Source: Ancylothrix sp. D3o | GTDB lineage: Bacteria > Cyanobacteriota > Cyanobacteriia > Cyanobacteriales > Oscillatoriaceae | DNA length: 64,000 bases | Direction: 5' to 3' | Assembly (NCBI RefSeq): GCF_025370775.1 | Contig: NZ_JAMXEX010000001.1 | Coordinates: 620,001-684,000 of the forward strand | Shown: positions 24,532 through 32,814 of the stretch, in pieces | How positions within the stretch are numbered: position 1 is the stretch's first letter | Layout: every line of letters begins with the position of its first letter | Translations under genes and position numbers: made by a program | The notes under the pieces: model-generated | Told to the model about the DNA's origin: nothing | The model's input: the letters and a program-made list of their open reading frames with translations, nothing else | Database searches by the model: none

Positions 24532-27030
24532 TTAGGCTTTTTCCATCTTGGCAATATCGAGCAGAGTCTTAATCACCGAGTCAGGGTTCAAGCTGATCGA
24601 ATCAATACCCAACTCAACCAAGAAGCGAGCAAATTCAGGATAATCTGAAGGCGCTTGTCCGCAAATGCCAATCTTGCGGTTATTCTTCTTGGCCTTTTCA
24701 ATCACCATCCGCACCATATCCTTAACCGCCTTGTTGCGTTCGTCAAAGATATGAGCGACAAGGGAGGAATCTCGATCTAACCCCAAAGTTAACTGAGTCA
24801 AGTCATTAGAGCCAATCGAGAAACCATCAAACACTTCGCTAAACTCATCCGCCAAAATGACGTTACTGGGGATTTCGCACATCACATAGACTTGCAGGCC
24901 ATTTTCACCGCGTTTAAGGCCATGTTTTTCCATGACTTCCAGCACTTTGCGGCCTTCGTCTGGAGTGCGACAGAACGGAATCATCGGGATCACGTTTGTT
25001 AAGCCCATTTCGTCGCGGACTTGTTTAAGGGCTTTGCACTCTAACCCGTAGGCTTCGGCGTACATTGGGTCATAATACCGGCTCGCGCCCCGCCAACCAA
25101 TCATCGGGTTTTCTTCTTTGGGTTCAAATTGCCGGCCACCGAGCAAGTTAGCATATTCGTTGCTCTTGAAGTCCGACATCCGCACGACAACAGGATGGGG
25201 ATAAAATGCAGCGGCAATAGTACCAACACCTTGAGCCAGTTTGTCTACGAAAAAGTCGGCTTTATTTTCGTAGAGTTTAGTCAAGTTGTTAATGTCTTGT
25301 TGAACATGAGGATCTTCGAGTTCATCATATTTCAACAATGCCAAGGGATGGCATTTAATATGATTGGCAATGATGAATTCTAAGCGAGCTAAACCAACAC
25401 CATCACAGGGAATTGAAGACAGGGCAAACGCTTCTTCTGGGTTGCCTATGTTCATCAAGATTTTGGTCTCAGTAGTCGGCAAGTTATCGAGTTGAGTTTC
25501 TTGCACTTCAAAAGGTACTAAACCTTCATAAACTTTGCCTTCTTCTCCTTCGGCACAGCTTATTGTGACGTCTTGGCCGGTTTTGAGGGTGCCGGTGGCG
25601 TTTCCGCAACCAACGATGGCGGGAATTCCCATTTCACGGGCAATAATTGCCGCGTGGCAGGTTCTACCCCCTTGGTTGGTGACGATAGCGCTGGCTTTTT
25701 TCATAATCGGTTCCCAGTCGGGATCTGTCTTATTAGTAATTAAGACTTCACCGGCTTTAAACTGGTCAATTTTATGCACGTCTAAAATCACTCGTGCTTT
25801 GCCAGATCCGATCATTTCTCCCACAGCCCGACCGGTGGTGATTATTTTGCCGGTGCCTTGCAGTTTATAGTTGCGTAGAACGCTTCCCGATTTCTGCGAT
25901 TGGACTGTTTCGGGCCGTGCTTGAACAATAAAGAGTTCATTGGTTAAGCCGTCTTTTGCCCACTCAATATCCATCGGGGTATAACTTCCTCGCACTTGCG
26001 AGTAGTGTTCTTCGATGGCGCAAGTCCACTTGGCAAGAGTGAGAATTTCGTCGTTGGTGATGCAGAATTTTTCTCGCTCGGAGGGGGCAACCGGCACGTT
26101 TTTGGTGTATTTTGTGCCGCCGGCTTCATACACCATTTTTACTTCTTTGGTGCCGAGTTGTTTTTTGAGAATCGGGCGGAAATTTTCTTTTAGGGTGGGT
26201 TTAAATACGAGGTATTCGTCTGGGTTAACTGCTCCTTGAACGACGTTTTCTCCTAACCCGTAGGCGGCGGTAATTAAGGCTGCATTTTTAAAGCCGCTTT
26301 CTGTGTCAATACTGAACATGACACCCGAAGATGCTAAGTCAGAACGTACCATTTTTTGGACACCAACCGATAGGGCTACATTAAAGTGATCAAAGCCCTT
26401 AATGGTTCGGTAAGAAATGGCGCGGTCTGTAAAAATTGAAGCAAAGCATTTATGGCAGGCTTCTAATACTGCATTCACGCCTTGTATGTTCAAATAGGTT
26501 TCTTGCTGGCCGGCAAAACTTGCATCTGGTAAGTCTTCGGCTGTGGCGGAACTCCGCACGGCTACGTCTGTATCTTGGCTATATTCGTGATATTTTTTCT
26601 GGGTTTCATCATCCCCAAAAAGATCACTGAATTTCGAGTCATATCCATAGCGTTCGCACAGTTTTTTATAGGCTGTTGCGATAGCGTCTTGTAAATCTTG
26701 AGGAAATGGGGTGTTTAATAATAAGGCACGAGCTTGTTTTCCCCGTTCCCTCAAGTTTTCCATATCTTCTACATCAAGGTCAGAAAATAGCCGGCGCAGT
26801 TTTTGTTCTAAACCGGCATTTTTTATGAAATGACGATAAGCGTAAGCTGTAGTTGCAAAGCCTGTTGGTACATTAATTCCCTTGGGTACTAACTCTTGAA
26901 TCATTTCTCCCAAGGAAGCGTTTTTTCCACCGACTAACCCAATATCCGTGATCCCTACTTCCTCAAACCAGAGGACGAGAGCTTCTTCTTTTGATGCTTG
27001 GGGTGTTTTTTGAGGTGCTGTACTGACCAT
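24532..27030 (-). CDS. ppsA: Phosphoenolpyruvate synthase
   Basis: The product has 832 residues. It converts pyruvate, ATP and water to PEP, AMP and phosphate. The N-terminal nucleotide domain begins LVGGKNASLGEMI; SSATAEDLPDASFAGQQETY is the family signature. The central swivelling phosphohistidine domain has TNQGGRTCHAAIIAREMG with catalytic His459. The C-terminal PEP/pyruvate barrel shows CEIPSNVILADEF, FSIGSNDLTQLTLGLDRD and the catalytic Cys in GICGQAPSDYP. Length and motif order match PpsA rather than pyruvate phosphate dikinase. The upstream 270 bases are AT-rich and probably hold its promoter. Confidence 0.96.
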   Translation of the reverse strand: MVSTAPQKTPQASKEEALVLWFEEVGITDIGLVGGKNASLGEMIQELVPKGINVPTGFATTAYAYRHFIKNAGLEQKLRRLFSDLDVEDMENLRERGKQARALLLNTPFPQDLQDAIATAYKKLCERYGYDSKFSDLFGDDETQKKYHEYSQDTDVAVRSSATAEDLPDASFAGQQETYLNIQGVNAVLEACHKCFASIFTDRAISYRTIKGFDHFNVALSVGVQKMVRSDLASSGVMFSIDTESGFKNAALITAAYGLGENVVQGAVNPDEYLVFKPTLKENFRPILKKQLGTKEVKMVYEAGGTKYTKNVPVAPSEREKFCITNDEILTLAKWTCAIEEHYSQVRGSYTPMDIEWAKDGLTNELFIVQARPETVQSQKSGSVLRNYKLQGTGKIITTGRAVGEMIGSGKARVILDVHKIDQFKAGEVLITNKTDPDWEPIMKKASAIVTNQGGRTCHAAIIAREMGIPAIVGCGNATGTLKTGQDVTISCAEGEEGKVYEGLVPFEVQETQLDNLPTTETKILMNIGNPEEAFALSSIPCDGVGLARLEFIIANHIKCHPLALLKYDELEDPHVQQDINNLTKLYENKADFFVDKLAQGVGTIAAAFYPHPVVVRMSDFKSNEYANLLGGRQFEPKEENPMIGWRGASRYYDPMYAEAYGLECKALKQVRDEMGLTNVIPMIPFCRTPDEGRKVLEVMEKHGLKRGENGLQVYVMCEIPSNVILADEFSEVFDGFSIGSNDLTQLTLGLDRDSSLVAHIFDERNKAVKDMVRMVIEKAKKNNRKIGICGQAPSDYPEFARFLVELGIDSISLNPDSVIKTLLDIAKMEKA

Positions 27031-27300
27031 AGGTTTTTATCCTCTAACCTTCAGTCTCTTTTTTTAGATTAGCAATATTTCTGACATTTTTTTTATTTTT
27101 ATCCGTCATTTTTTCTGATTTCATATTTTTTAATTTTTCTTAACTTGTCTTAGCAGACAATCTTAAAATACTATTATCTTTTGTGTATAAATCCAAAAGT
27201 ATGGGATAATTTTAAGGGCAAACATCAATTTAATTTCATCAATCTTTAGTCTAGCGATTTTATCCCCCGCTCAAAAAACGGGCGTTGACTGGCCCGTTAA
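27031..27300. other. AT-rich region upstream of ppsA
   Basis: This stretch holds the presumed ppsA promoter and, at its far end, a terminator belonging to the IS110 relic. No gene or RNA was recognised. Confidence 0.4.
27273..27298 (-). terminator. Intrinsic terminator downstream of the IS110 relic
   Basis: On the minus strand aacgggc (27298-27292) pairs perfectly with gcccgtt (27283-27277), loop cagtcaac, followed by a run of T (A-run at 27273-27278). It lies directly after the last codons of the transposase relic (stop at 27305). Confidence 0.65.
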
Positions 27301-27304
27301 CTTT

Positions 27305-28000
27305 TTACCCTTCCTGTACCCCGCAAACTTCGGACACGAGGGCTCGGAATAGATGCCGGCACGCAATGCGAGCAAGATTCGACCGAATCAACCGGATCGG
27401 CACCCCGTTTGATTTCTTAAAGTCGTAAATTTCCCCTAAGTGCTGGCAGATTGGCTTGATGGTGGGGTTGCCGTCTAAATCTGTTGTTCTAATCAACCGG
27501 CCACCTTGCGGCCTATTTTTAACCGGCTCAATTTTTACAAAAATCCACTGCCAAAAAGCCTTTGGGCAAAGGCTGCTACCATGAATGATGCTACGTTCCT
27601 CCTTGTCCCCATCTCACTGGGTGATTCTCCCATCGCTTTTTGAAATCTCCTCAGTCAGAGGTGCTTTTTAGTTTTATTAAGCGACCGGCGCCCTTTACGC
27701 TCGACAACTTTGGGCTTACCATCTTTGAGGAAATTTTCGATTGGGAAGGCAACCGACAAAATAATAGGTTGAGTTTTTTTTGGGGAATGCGAAACTGTCC
27801 AACACTTTTGAGTAAGGTTTAAAGCGCGGGTCTGTCCGGTAGATGTAGCTCATCTCCTTTTCAATTGCAGCCATCTCACGCTCTAAGTCACAGAGGCGCG
27901 CCGCGTCTAGTCTGGATGATTCGGTTAAACCGGCACCAATGGTTTCTTGGTAGAGCCGGTGGTATCGCGGCATCAACTTTTCTCCAGCAATCCACCCCCA
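27305..28000 (-). pseudogene. Decayed IS110-family transposase (C-terminal part)
   Basis: Three minus-strand pieces join into one recognisable protein. Piece 1 (about 28000-27780) reads WIAGEKLMPRYHRLYQETIG, then SSRLDAARLCDLEREM and FKPYSKVLDSFAF. After a frameshift at the 8-T run 27774-27781, piece 2 reads ILSVAFPIENFLKDGKPKVV, ERKGRRSLNKTKKHL, stop (TGA at 27655-27657), LRRFQKAMGESPSE. After a second shift near 27610-27625, piece 3 reads GDKEERSIIHGSSLCPKAFW, QWIFVKIEPVKNR and NGVPIRLIRSNLARIACRHL. This is the C-terminal half of IS110 transposases, with the conserved YPIENFL, LRRFQKA and GSSL--KA-WQW blocks. The N-terminal DEDD catalytic part is missing, so it cannot be active. Confidence 0.75.
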
Positions 28001-28015
28001 AAGCGGCGGGCTTAA

Positions 28016-28177
28016 ATCTGCATTTTCCTTCTCGAATTAACAGACGAAATCATCAAACAAATAAGCACCCTCGACAATTTATATTGTCTGGATTTGATGA
28101 AAAAGGCAGTAGAGGCCGAAATCCTCATCAAATCTGATTGCTCAAACTCTGACAATTTGTTTGATGACCTAGAATGA
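28016..28177 (+). other. Open reading stretch without a start codon, possible gene remnant
   Basis: From the in-frame stop at 28013 to TGA at 28177 the plus frame encodes a protein-like, acidic helical sequence (LTDEIIKQISTLDNLYCLDL, then MKKAVEAEILIKSD) ending in LFDDLE. Apart from one internal ATG giving about 30 codons, there is no start. It may be the tail of a small gene cut by the neighbouring IS110 relic. Confidence 0.3.
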
Positions 28178-28296
28178 GCGCCGGTTGATATCTCGACCTC
28201 TGGGAGAATCAATTGGCCCACCGGCACCCGTAGAGCAAACTTTTATTCTTGTTGGGGATTTATGGTAAGGAGGGGGGGAAAATTGCTAAAGGGCAA

Positions 28297-29580
28297 CTAC
28301 ATAGGCATTTTGAGGCGAAATAGCAAAAACTGAGTTACTTGGCCTTCATCAAAATTGTTATCGCTGACTAAGATTAAACTCTGGGTTCCATCGGGCAAAC
28401 GTGGGCCTAATGTCATGCCTTCTAAATTGTCTAAAGAAATGCCTTGAGTGCTTAAATCTAAAAGTAATTTTTTCTTAACCGGCTCAATGCCTTTTAATTC
28501 CCCTTTGAGACTAGGAATACCCGAAGTATCGGTGGCTGAACCGGTGGCGATTTGAAATATTTTTGCTCCGTATCCTAAAAATCCCAGAGAACGTTCTAAA
28601 CTGAGAAAATGTCCGCCTTGATCTAAGACTAATAACTCGGTTAAACCGTTGGCAATTGACCATTTTGGCCCGCGATCTAAAGGATAAAAATGCTCAGAAA
28701 TCAATACCGGCGGCCCTTCACCGAGGAGATAATGCAGGAGCCGGTTTTTTTGCTCTAAAATTGAATCTGCTGGCTCTTTGTCTTGTTCTAGGGGGGCTTC
28801 GGTTGCGGTAAATAACCGATAAGGTTCTCCTGAATTTCCTTTTATAGCTAAGGATTCAAATCCTAAGTTATTTTGTACGCCTTTGGGGAGGGTTTCGCTT
28901 TTAGGGTTGGCTAAATAGCGATTGGGAATGGGTAAAGTTTGTAACCACCGGCCGGTATTTAAGTCAAATTTTTGCACAAAGGGCTCTATCCCCAAACTAG
29001 AAATGCCTTCACTGGAAACAAATATCTCATTAGGGGCAACAAAGGCAATTCCTTCGGGGTTAATGCTGTAGCGGGGGAAAGGTTCGCCGTTTTCTGCTTT
29101 CAGGGTTGTGAGGTTTTGAATTTCGATATTTTGAATTTTAGTTTGATTGGGATTGTCTGAATTTAAAGCTAATTTAAGGGTGTAAAAACGAGCCGGAGCA
29201 AAGTTGCTTGGATCATCAGAAAGGGCATAAAATAGATTGCGTTGGCGGTCATAAATTATTGAAGAAAGCCCGCCTATAGGGGTTTCTTGAAAGGTTTGTT
29301 GCGGCAATTCATAAACATCTAAGAATTCTAGGGATAAGTCTAAAAATATGCGTTTTTCGACGGCGGCGATAATTTTTTCTTCGGCGGTGCGTTGGTTTTC
29401 TTGGGTGGCGGATGCTTCGGGGGTACCGCAGCCGGCAAGCAGATTCACCAATACTAAAACTAGGGCCCAAATGCAGGCCACAAAGCGGCGACGCGCTGGG
29501 AAAAGCGTTGTTTTTTGAGTTTGAGGGGAGAGTTTTTGATTAGATTGGTTGCTGAAATTTGTTTGCTGTGTTGATGCCAT
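28297..29580 (-). CDS. Esterase-like/phytase-family lipoprotein
   Basis: The product has 427 residues. A long charged N-terminus precedes a hydrophobic segment and the lipobox LLAGC (Cys at about 51), so it is an exported lipoprotein. The body matches the phytase-type esterase-like family (PF13449): IGGLSSIIYDRQRNLFYALS, YSINPEGIAFV, NNLGFESLAIKG, then LDNLEGMTLGPRLPDGTQSL and LVSDNNFDEGQVTQFLLF. These blades form a beta-propeller. Substrate unknown; phosphate scavenging from organic esters is one option. It is divergent from the TPR gene with about 100 bases between. Confidence 0.85.
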   Translation of the reverse strand: MASTQQTNFSNQSNQKLSPQTQKTTLFPARRRFVACIWALVLVLVNLLAGCGTPEASATQENQRTAEEKIIAAVEKRIFLDLSLEFLDVYELPQQTFQETPIGGLSSIIYDRQRNLFYALSDDPSNFAPARFYTLKLALNSDNPNQTKIQNIEIQNLTTLKAENGEPFPRYSINPEGIAFVAPNEIFVSSEGISSLGIEPFVQKFDLNTGRWLQTLPIPNRYLANPKSETLPKGVQNNLGFESLAIKGNSGEPYRLFTATEAPLEQDKEPADSILEQKNRLLHYLLGEGPPVLISEHFYPLDRGPKWSIANGLTELLVLDQGGHFLSLERSLGFLGYGAKIFQIATGSATDTSGIPSLKGELKGIEPVKKKLLLDLSTQGISLDNLEGMTLGPRLPDGTQSLILVSDNNFDEGQVTQFLLFRLKMPM

Positions 29581-29676
29581 AGCTTTAATGTGAATATGGG
29601 TGAGGATTGTTGAAGGCTGGGAGCAATTTTCCCCAGTGATCCATCACTAATTACAAATCCCTAATTAAGTGCAGCC

Positions 29677-30933
29677 ATGCTTTGGGCTACTCGAAACTTT
29701 ATTGTACGCTTTATCGGCATTGTGTTTTTGTTGTGGCCGGTTGCCGGCATTCCTGTTTGGGTTCAAGCTGTTTTGGCCCAAAACGAGCCGGCGAACCCAG
29801 AAGAAGGGCCGGTGAATCCTTTGGAAATTAAGACTCCTGATTTGTTGTTGCCGAATCCGCCGGACGACCTACCTCTGATGGGGGCGGAAGCGTCTGTGTT
29901 AGCGCAGGCTTTAGACAAACTGAATGCGGAAGCGGCGCAGTTTTTGGCGGCGGGGAATGTGGTGGAGGCGTTTAAAACTTGGAACCGGGAGTTACGTTTA
30001 CGTCGCTATTTGGGGCCGGTGGCGGAGGTGGAAGCGCTGACGAGGGTGGCGCAAATTGCCAGAACGCAGAATCAAAGGGCTCAGGTTCAGTTTATTTCTC
30101 AGCGTTTACAAATGATTTATTTGGAAGCGAAGGCAAAGGGGCCGGTGGAGGCGAATTTGTTGCAAGCTTTGGCGACGGCTTTTTTGACGGTTCAAGTGCG
30201 ATTACCGGCGATTGAGGTTCACCAGGAAATTTTAGCGATTTTCCGAACTAAGCAAGATAAAAATGCGATTGAATCAACTTTAAAAATTCTGGCTGATTTA
30301 TATTTTGGGGGGTTTGAGTATGCGGAGGCGGCGGGGGTTTATGAGGAGTTGTTGTTAATTAGTGAGGCGAGAATGCCGCGCACTGCTGAAGATGATTTGA
30401 ATGAGGGTAGGTATTTGGATCAGCTTGCGTTTTTATATGATGAAACTGAGGATTTCCAAAGGGCTTTGGATGTGAGAAATAAAATTTTAAATCGCTATCG
30501 AGAAGCGAAAAATCCTGTGAATGTGCCTGGTTTAAAAATTGCGATGGGGGAAAATTTGCAGGCGTTGGGCCGGTTGAGTTCTGCGGCGCAGTCTTATCAA
30601 GAGGCTTATAGTTTGGGGTGGGCTATTCAACAGTTTGGCCGGGCCGGTGAGGCGCTGGAAAAGTTGGCTGTGCTTTATGAATCTCAAGATAAAGTTGATG
30701 CGGCGTTGCAAGTTTATCAAGCTTTGGTTGTGGTGCAGCAGCGCGGTTATGATTTTTTTGGAATGATGAATACTTTTGATAAGATGGGACAAATTCATTT
30801 GAATCAAAAGCGCTTTCCGCAAGCGGTGGCTGCGTTTCAAAGGGGTTTAGAGTTGGCTCGTCAGTTGAAGTATCAGGAGGATTATTTTAGTCGGCAAATT
30901 ACTGAGGTTAATCGGCAAAGTCAGCAACCTTAG
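29677..30933 (+). CDS. Exported tetratricopeptide-repeat protein
   Basis: The product has 418 residues. Residues 1-34 are a signal peptide (FIGIVFLLWPVAGIPVWV, ending VLAQ). A Pro-rich linker (35-70) precedes helical TPR units, of which six to eight can be traced, for example AAQFLAAGNVVEAFKTWNRE, AAGVYEELLLISE, LGRLSSAAQSYQEAYSLG, EALEKLAVLYESQDKVDAAL and MGQIHLNQKRFPQAVAAFQR. TPRs hold protein complexes together; in the periplasm or thylakoid lumen the partners are unknown. A 10-base inverted repeat follows the stop. Confidence 0.8.
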   Translation: MLWATRNFIVRFIGIVFLLWPVAGIPVWVQAVLAQNEPANPEEGPVNPLEIKTPDLLLPNPPDDLPLMGAEASVLAQALDKLNAEAAQFLAAGNVVEAFKTWNRELRLRRYLGPVAEVEALTRVAQIARTQNQRAQVQFISQRLQMIYLEAKAKGPVEANLLQALATAFLTVQVRLPAIEVHQEILAIFRTKQDKNAIESTLKILADLYFGGFEYAEAAGVYEELLLISEARMPRTAEDDLNEGRYLDQLAFLYDETEDFQRALDVRNKILNRYREAKNPVNVPGLKIAMGENLQALGRLSSAAQSYQEAYSLGWAIQQFGRAGEALEKLAVLYESQDKVDAALQVYQALVVVQQRGYDFFGMMNTFDKMGQIHLNQKRFPQAVAAFQRGLELARQLKYQEDYFSRQITEVNRQSQQP

Positions 30934-30962
30934 TTTGATTGAGTTGGTTGATAAAAGCGGGC

Positions 30963-31018
30963 CGACCAGTAACTTCCTTAACATTTAATTTGTGCCAAAA
31001 AGACAATTTTACTGGTCG
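30963..31018 (+). terminator. Inverted repeat after the TPR gene
   Basis: cgaccagtaa (30963-30972) and ttactggtcg (31009-31018) are perfect inverses with a 36-base loop, followed on the plus strand by T-rich DNA. The long loop makes it a weak terminator candidate; it could equally be a regulatory site before the next gene. Confidence 0.35.
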
Positions 31019-31178
31019 TCAATTTTATATTTAAAATAGATTTGGGGCGTGGCCGCTATTTTGGCGCTGCAAAAAAGGCCGATTATTTGTTATGCTAGTA
31101 AGCAAGTGTGACACCGGCCCCAATCCAAGGCTTTAAAATCTAAAATATAAATATCTTAGGGTGTATCAAAAAACCAAT

Positions 31179-32003
31179 ATGGAATTCCCCACAGCAAGAC
31201 AATTTTTTTACAAAGAAATTTATAAGCCAGAACCGCAAATCGACCTGGCAAAAGCAGCGTTATACCTGGCTCAAGAAGAATACCCCCATCTCGACACAGA
31301 TGAGTATATCAACGCCCTCGACACAATGGCAGCGGAAATCGAAGAACGTCTGCCAACCGAACGATATCCTTTGAAAGTAATCAAAACTATCAATCAGTAC
31401 CTCTACGAAGAATTAGGTTTTACCGGCAATTCTAACGACTATTACGACCCCCGCAACAGCTTTTTAAATGATGTTATAGATCGGCGCACCGGCATCCCCA
31501 TTAGCCTTGCTCTTGTTTACTTAGAAATAGCCCGCCGTCTCGATTTTCCTATGGTTGGTGTGGGAATGCCGGGGCATTTTCTGATCCGTCCGGACTTTGA
31601 AGATAGCGGAATTTTTGTGGATACTTTTCAGGGGGGCGAGATACTATTTCCTGAAGATTGTCAAGCCAGACTCACACAAATTTATGGCAGGCCGGTTGAG
31701 CTTTCCCCCAGCTTTTTAGAGCCGGTTACTCCCCGCCGATTTTTAGGGCGAATGCTCTCTAACCTGAAATTAATTTATATCAATCGCGGTGATATTCTCA
31801 AATCTCTTTCGGTAGTTGAACGCATTTTGCTACTTTTTCCGGGCGCACCGATGGAGTTACGAGATCGCGGCATTTTGTATTATCAACTCGGTTACTTTCC
31901 TAAAGCCAGCCAAGACTTACAAAGCTATCTTGTTCAAGTTCCCAATGCCGAAGATGCAGATGCTATTCGCAAATTAGTTCAGAGACTTTCCCAAGATTTG
32001 TAA
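31179..32003 (+). CDS. SirB1-family transglutaminase-like protein with TPR tail
   Basis: The preferred start is ATG at 31179 (MEFPTARQFFYKEI, 274 residues); a GTG 18 bases upstream is also open. The SirB1/transglutaminase-like core is seen in NDYYDPRNSFLNDVIDRRTG, IPISLALVYLEIARRLDFP and VGVGMPGHFLIRP, the conserved LN-V-RTGIPISL and GHFL blocks of the family. Residues from about 215 form a TPR-like tail (ILYYQLGYFPKASQDLQSYL). No established enzymatic role is known for SirB1 proteins in cyanobacteria. Confidence 0.88.
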   Translation: MEFPTARQFFYKEIYKPEPQIDLAKAALYLAQEEYPHLDTDEYINALDTMAAEIEERLPTERYPLKVIKTINQYLYEELGFTGNSNDYYDPRNSFLNDVIDRRTGIPISLALVYLEIARRLDFPMVGVGMPGHFLIRPDFEDSGIFVDTFQGGEILFPEDCQARLTQIYGRPVELSPSFLEPVTPRRFLGRMLSNLKLIYINRGDILKSLSVVERILLLFPGAPMELRDRGILYYQLGYFPKASQDLQSYLVQVPNAEDADAIRKLVQRLSQDL

Positions 32004-32149
32004 TTAGTCTTTAGTCATTAATCATTACTTACCCCCTCTTTTGTGGGGGCAACGATAGCCACCGTTTGCCCCTACTATTTGGGTAGGTTCGTAATTTTGT
32101 TAATAGGATTTTGGAAAATTATTAAAGACTCTTAAGTAAGAAAAAACCA
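32004..32149. other. Short region with two hairpins between convergent genes
   Basis: ccccc (32032-32036) pairs with ggggg (32045-32049) over an 8-base loop, and ggggcaa near 32046 can pair with ttgcccc near 32068. The ggggcaa/ttgcccc words resemble the interior of the MITE-like element at 7567-7660. It may end transcripts from both sides. Confidence 0.35.
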
Positions 32150-32605
32150 CTATTGATTAATCACTACTTCCTCAGCCACCCGTTTTAAACGGCGTAATTG
32201 TGCTTCCATATCTTTTTTAGTCCAACCGGCAGCAAAGCGATTAAAACCAAATAAAATTAACGGGTTTGAAATCGCAAACTCAAAACGATTTACTAACAAC
32301 GTCCCCTTGGGAGCCGGTTGGCATTCCCAACGATCACATCCCTTAAAAAAGCCCTCAAAACCCCAGACAATTAACCCTGGTTCTCGCTTAATTACCACAC
32401 TATTTAAACAGGGTTCCAAAAGCGGAATATTAATAACAAACCGGCTTTTTGCACCCACCTCGGTGCTCCACTCCCCCACCGGCTCGCAGCGCAGAGCAGG
32501 ATTGAGCCATCGGTGCATTAAAGCGTTATCTGTGATACAACGCTCCACCACAGTTGCCGGTGCATAAATTTGGATTGATTGCTCAAAAACTTGACTGGAT
32601 GGCAT
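32150..32605 (-). CDS. SRPBCC-fold (START/Bet v1-like) ligand-binding protein
   Basis: ATG at 32605 gives 151 residues (MPSSQVFEQSIQIYAPATVV); an upstream start adds four. The sequence has the SRPBCC opening (an F-QSI-I-APATVVERCITD strand-helix), central beta strands (KSRFVINIPLLE, LIVWGFEGFF) and the long C-terminal helix ending LRRLKRVAEEV. The fold binds hydrophobic ligands or forms polyketide-cyclase-like enzymes. No catalytic residues can be named. It is convergent with the SirB1-like gene and its role is unknown. Confidence 0.8.
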   Translation of the reverse strand: MPSSQVFEQSIQIYAPATVVERCITDNALMHRWLNPALRCEPVGEWSTEVGAKSRFVINIPLLEPCLNSVVIKREPGLIVWGFEGFFKGCDRWECQPAPKGTLLVNRFEFAISNPLILFGFNRFAAGWTKKDMEAQLRRLKRVAEEVVINQ

Positions 32606-32814
32606 TTTTCCCTGCAAAACAAATAAAAATTCATCAAATGCGGTTAAATGTAAAATCCTTAAAAAATATTACATAATCCCTCCTTAACAAAAGCGTATTT
32701 TAACATACCCTTAGTGCGAAACTTCGCTGCTCGCTAACACGACGCTATCAAGCACGGTGCTTTGTAGCTTCTGCGTAAAGCAGATTCGCATATTGACAAG
32801 AATCGGAGAATTCG

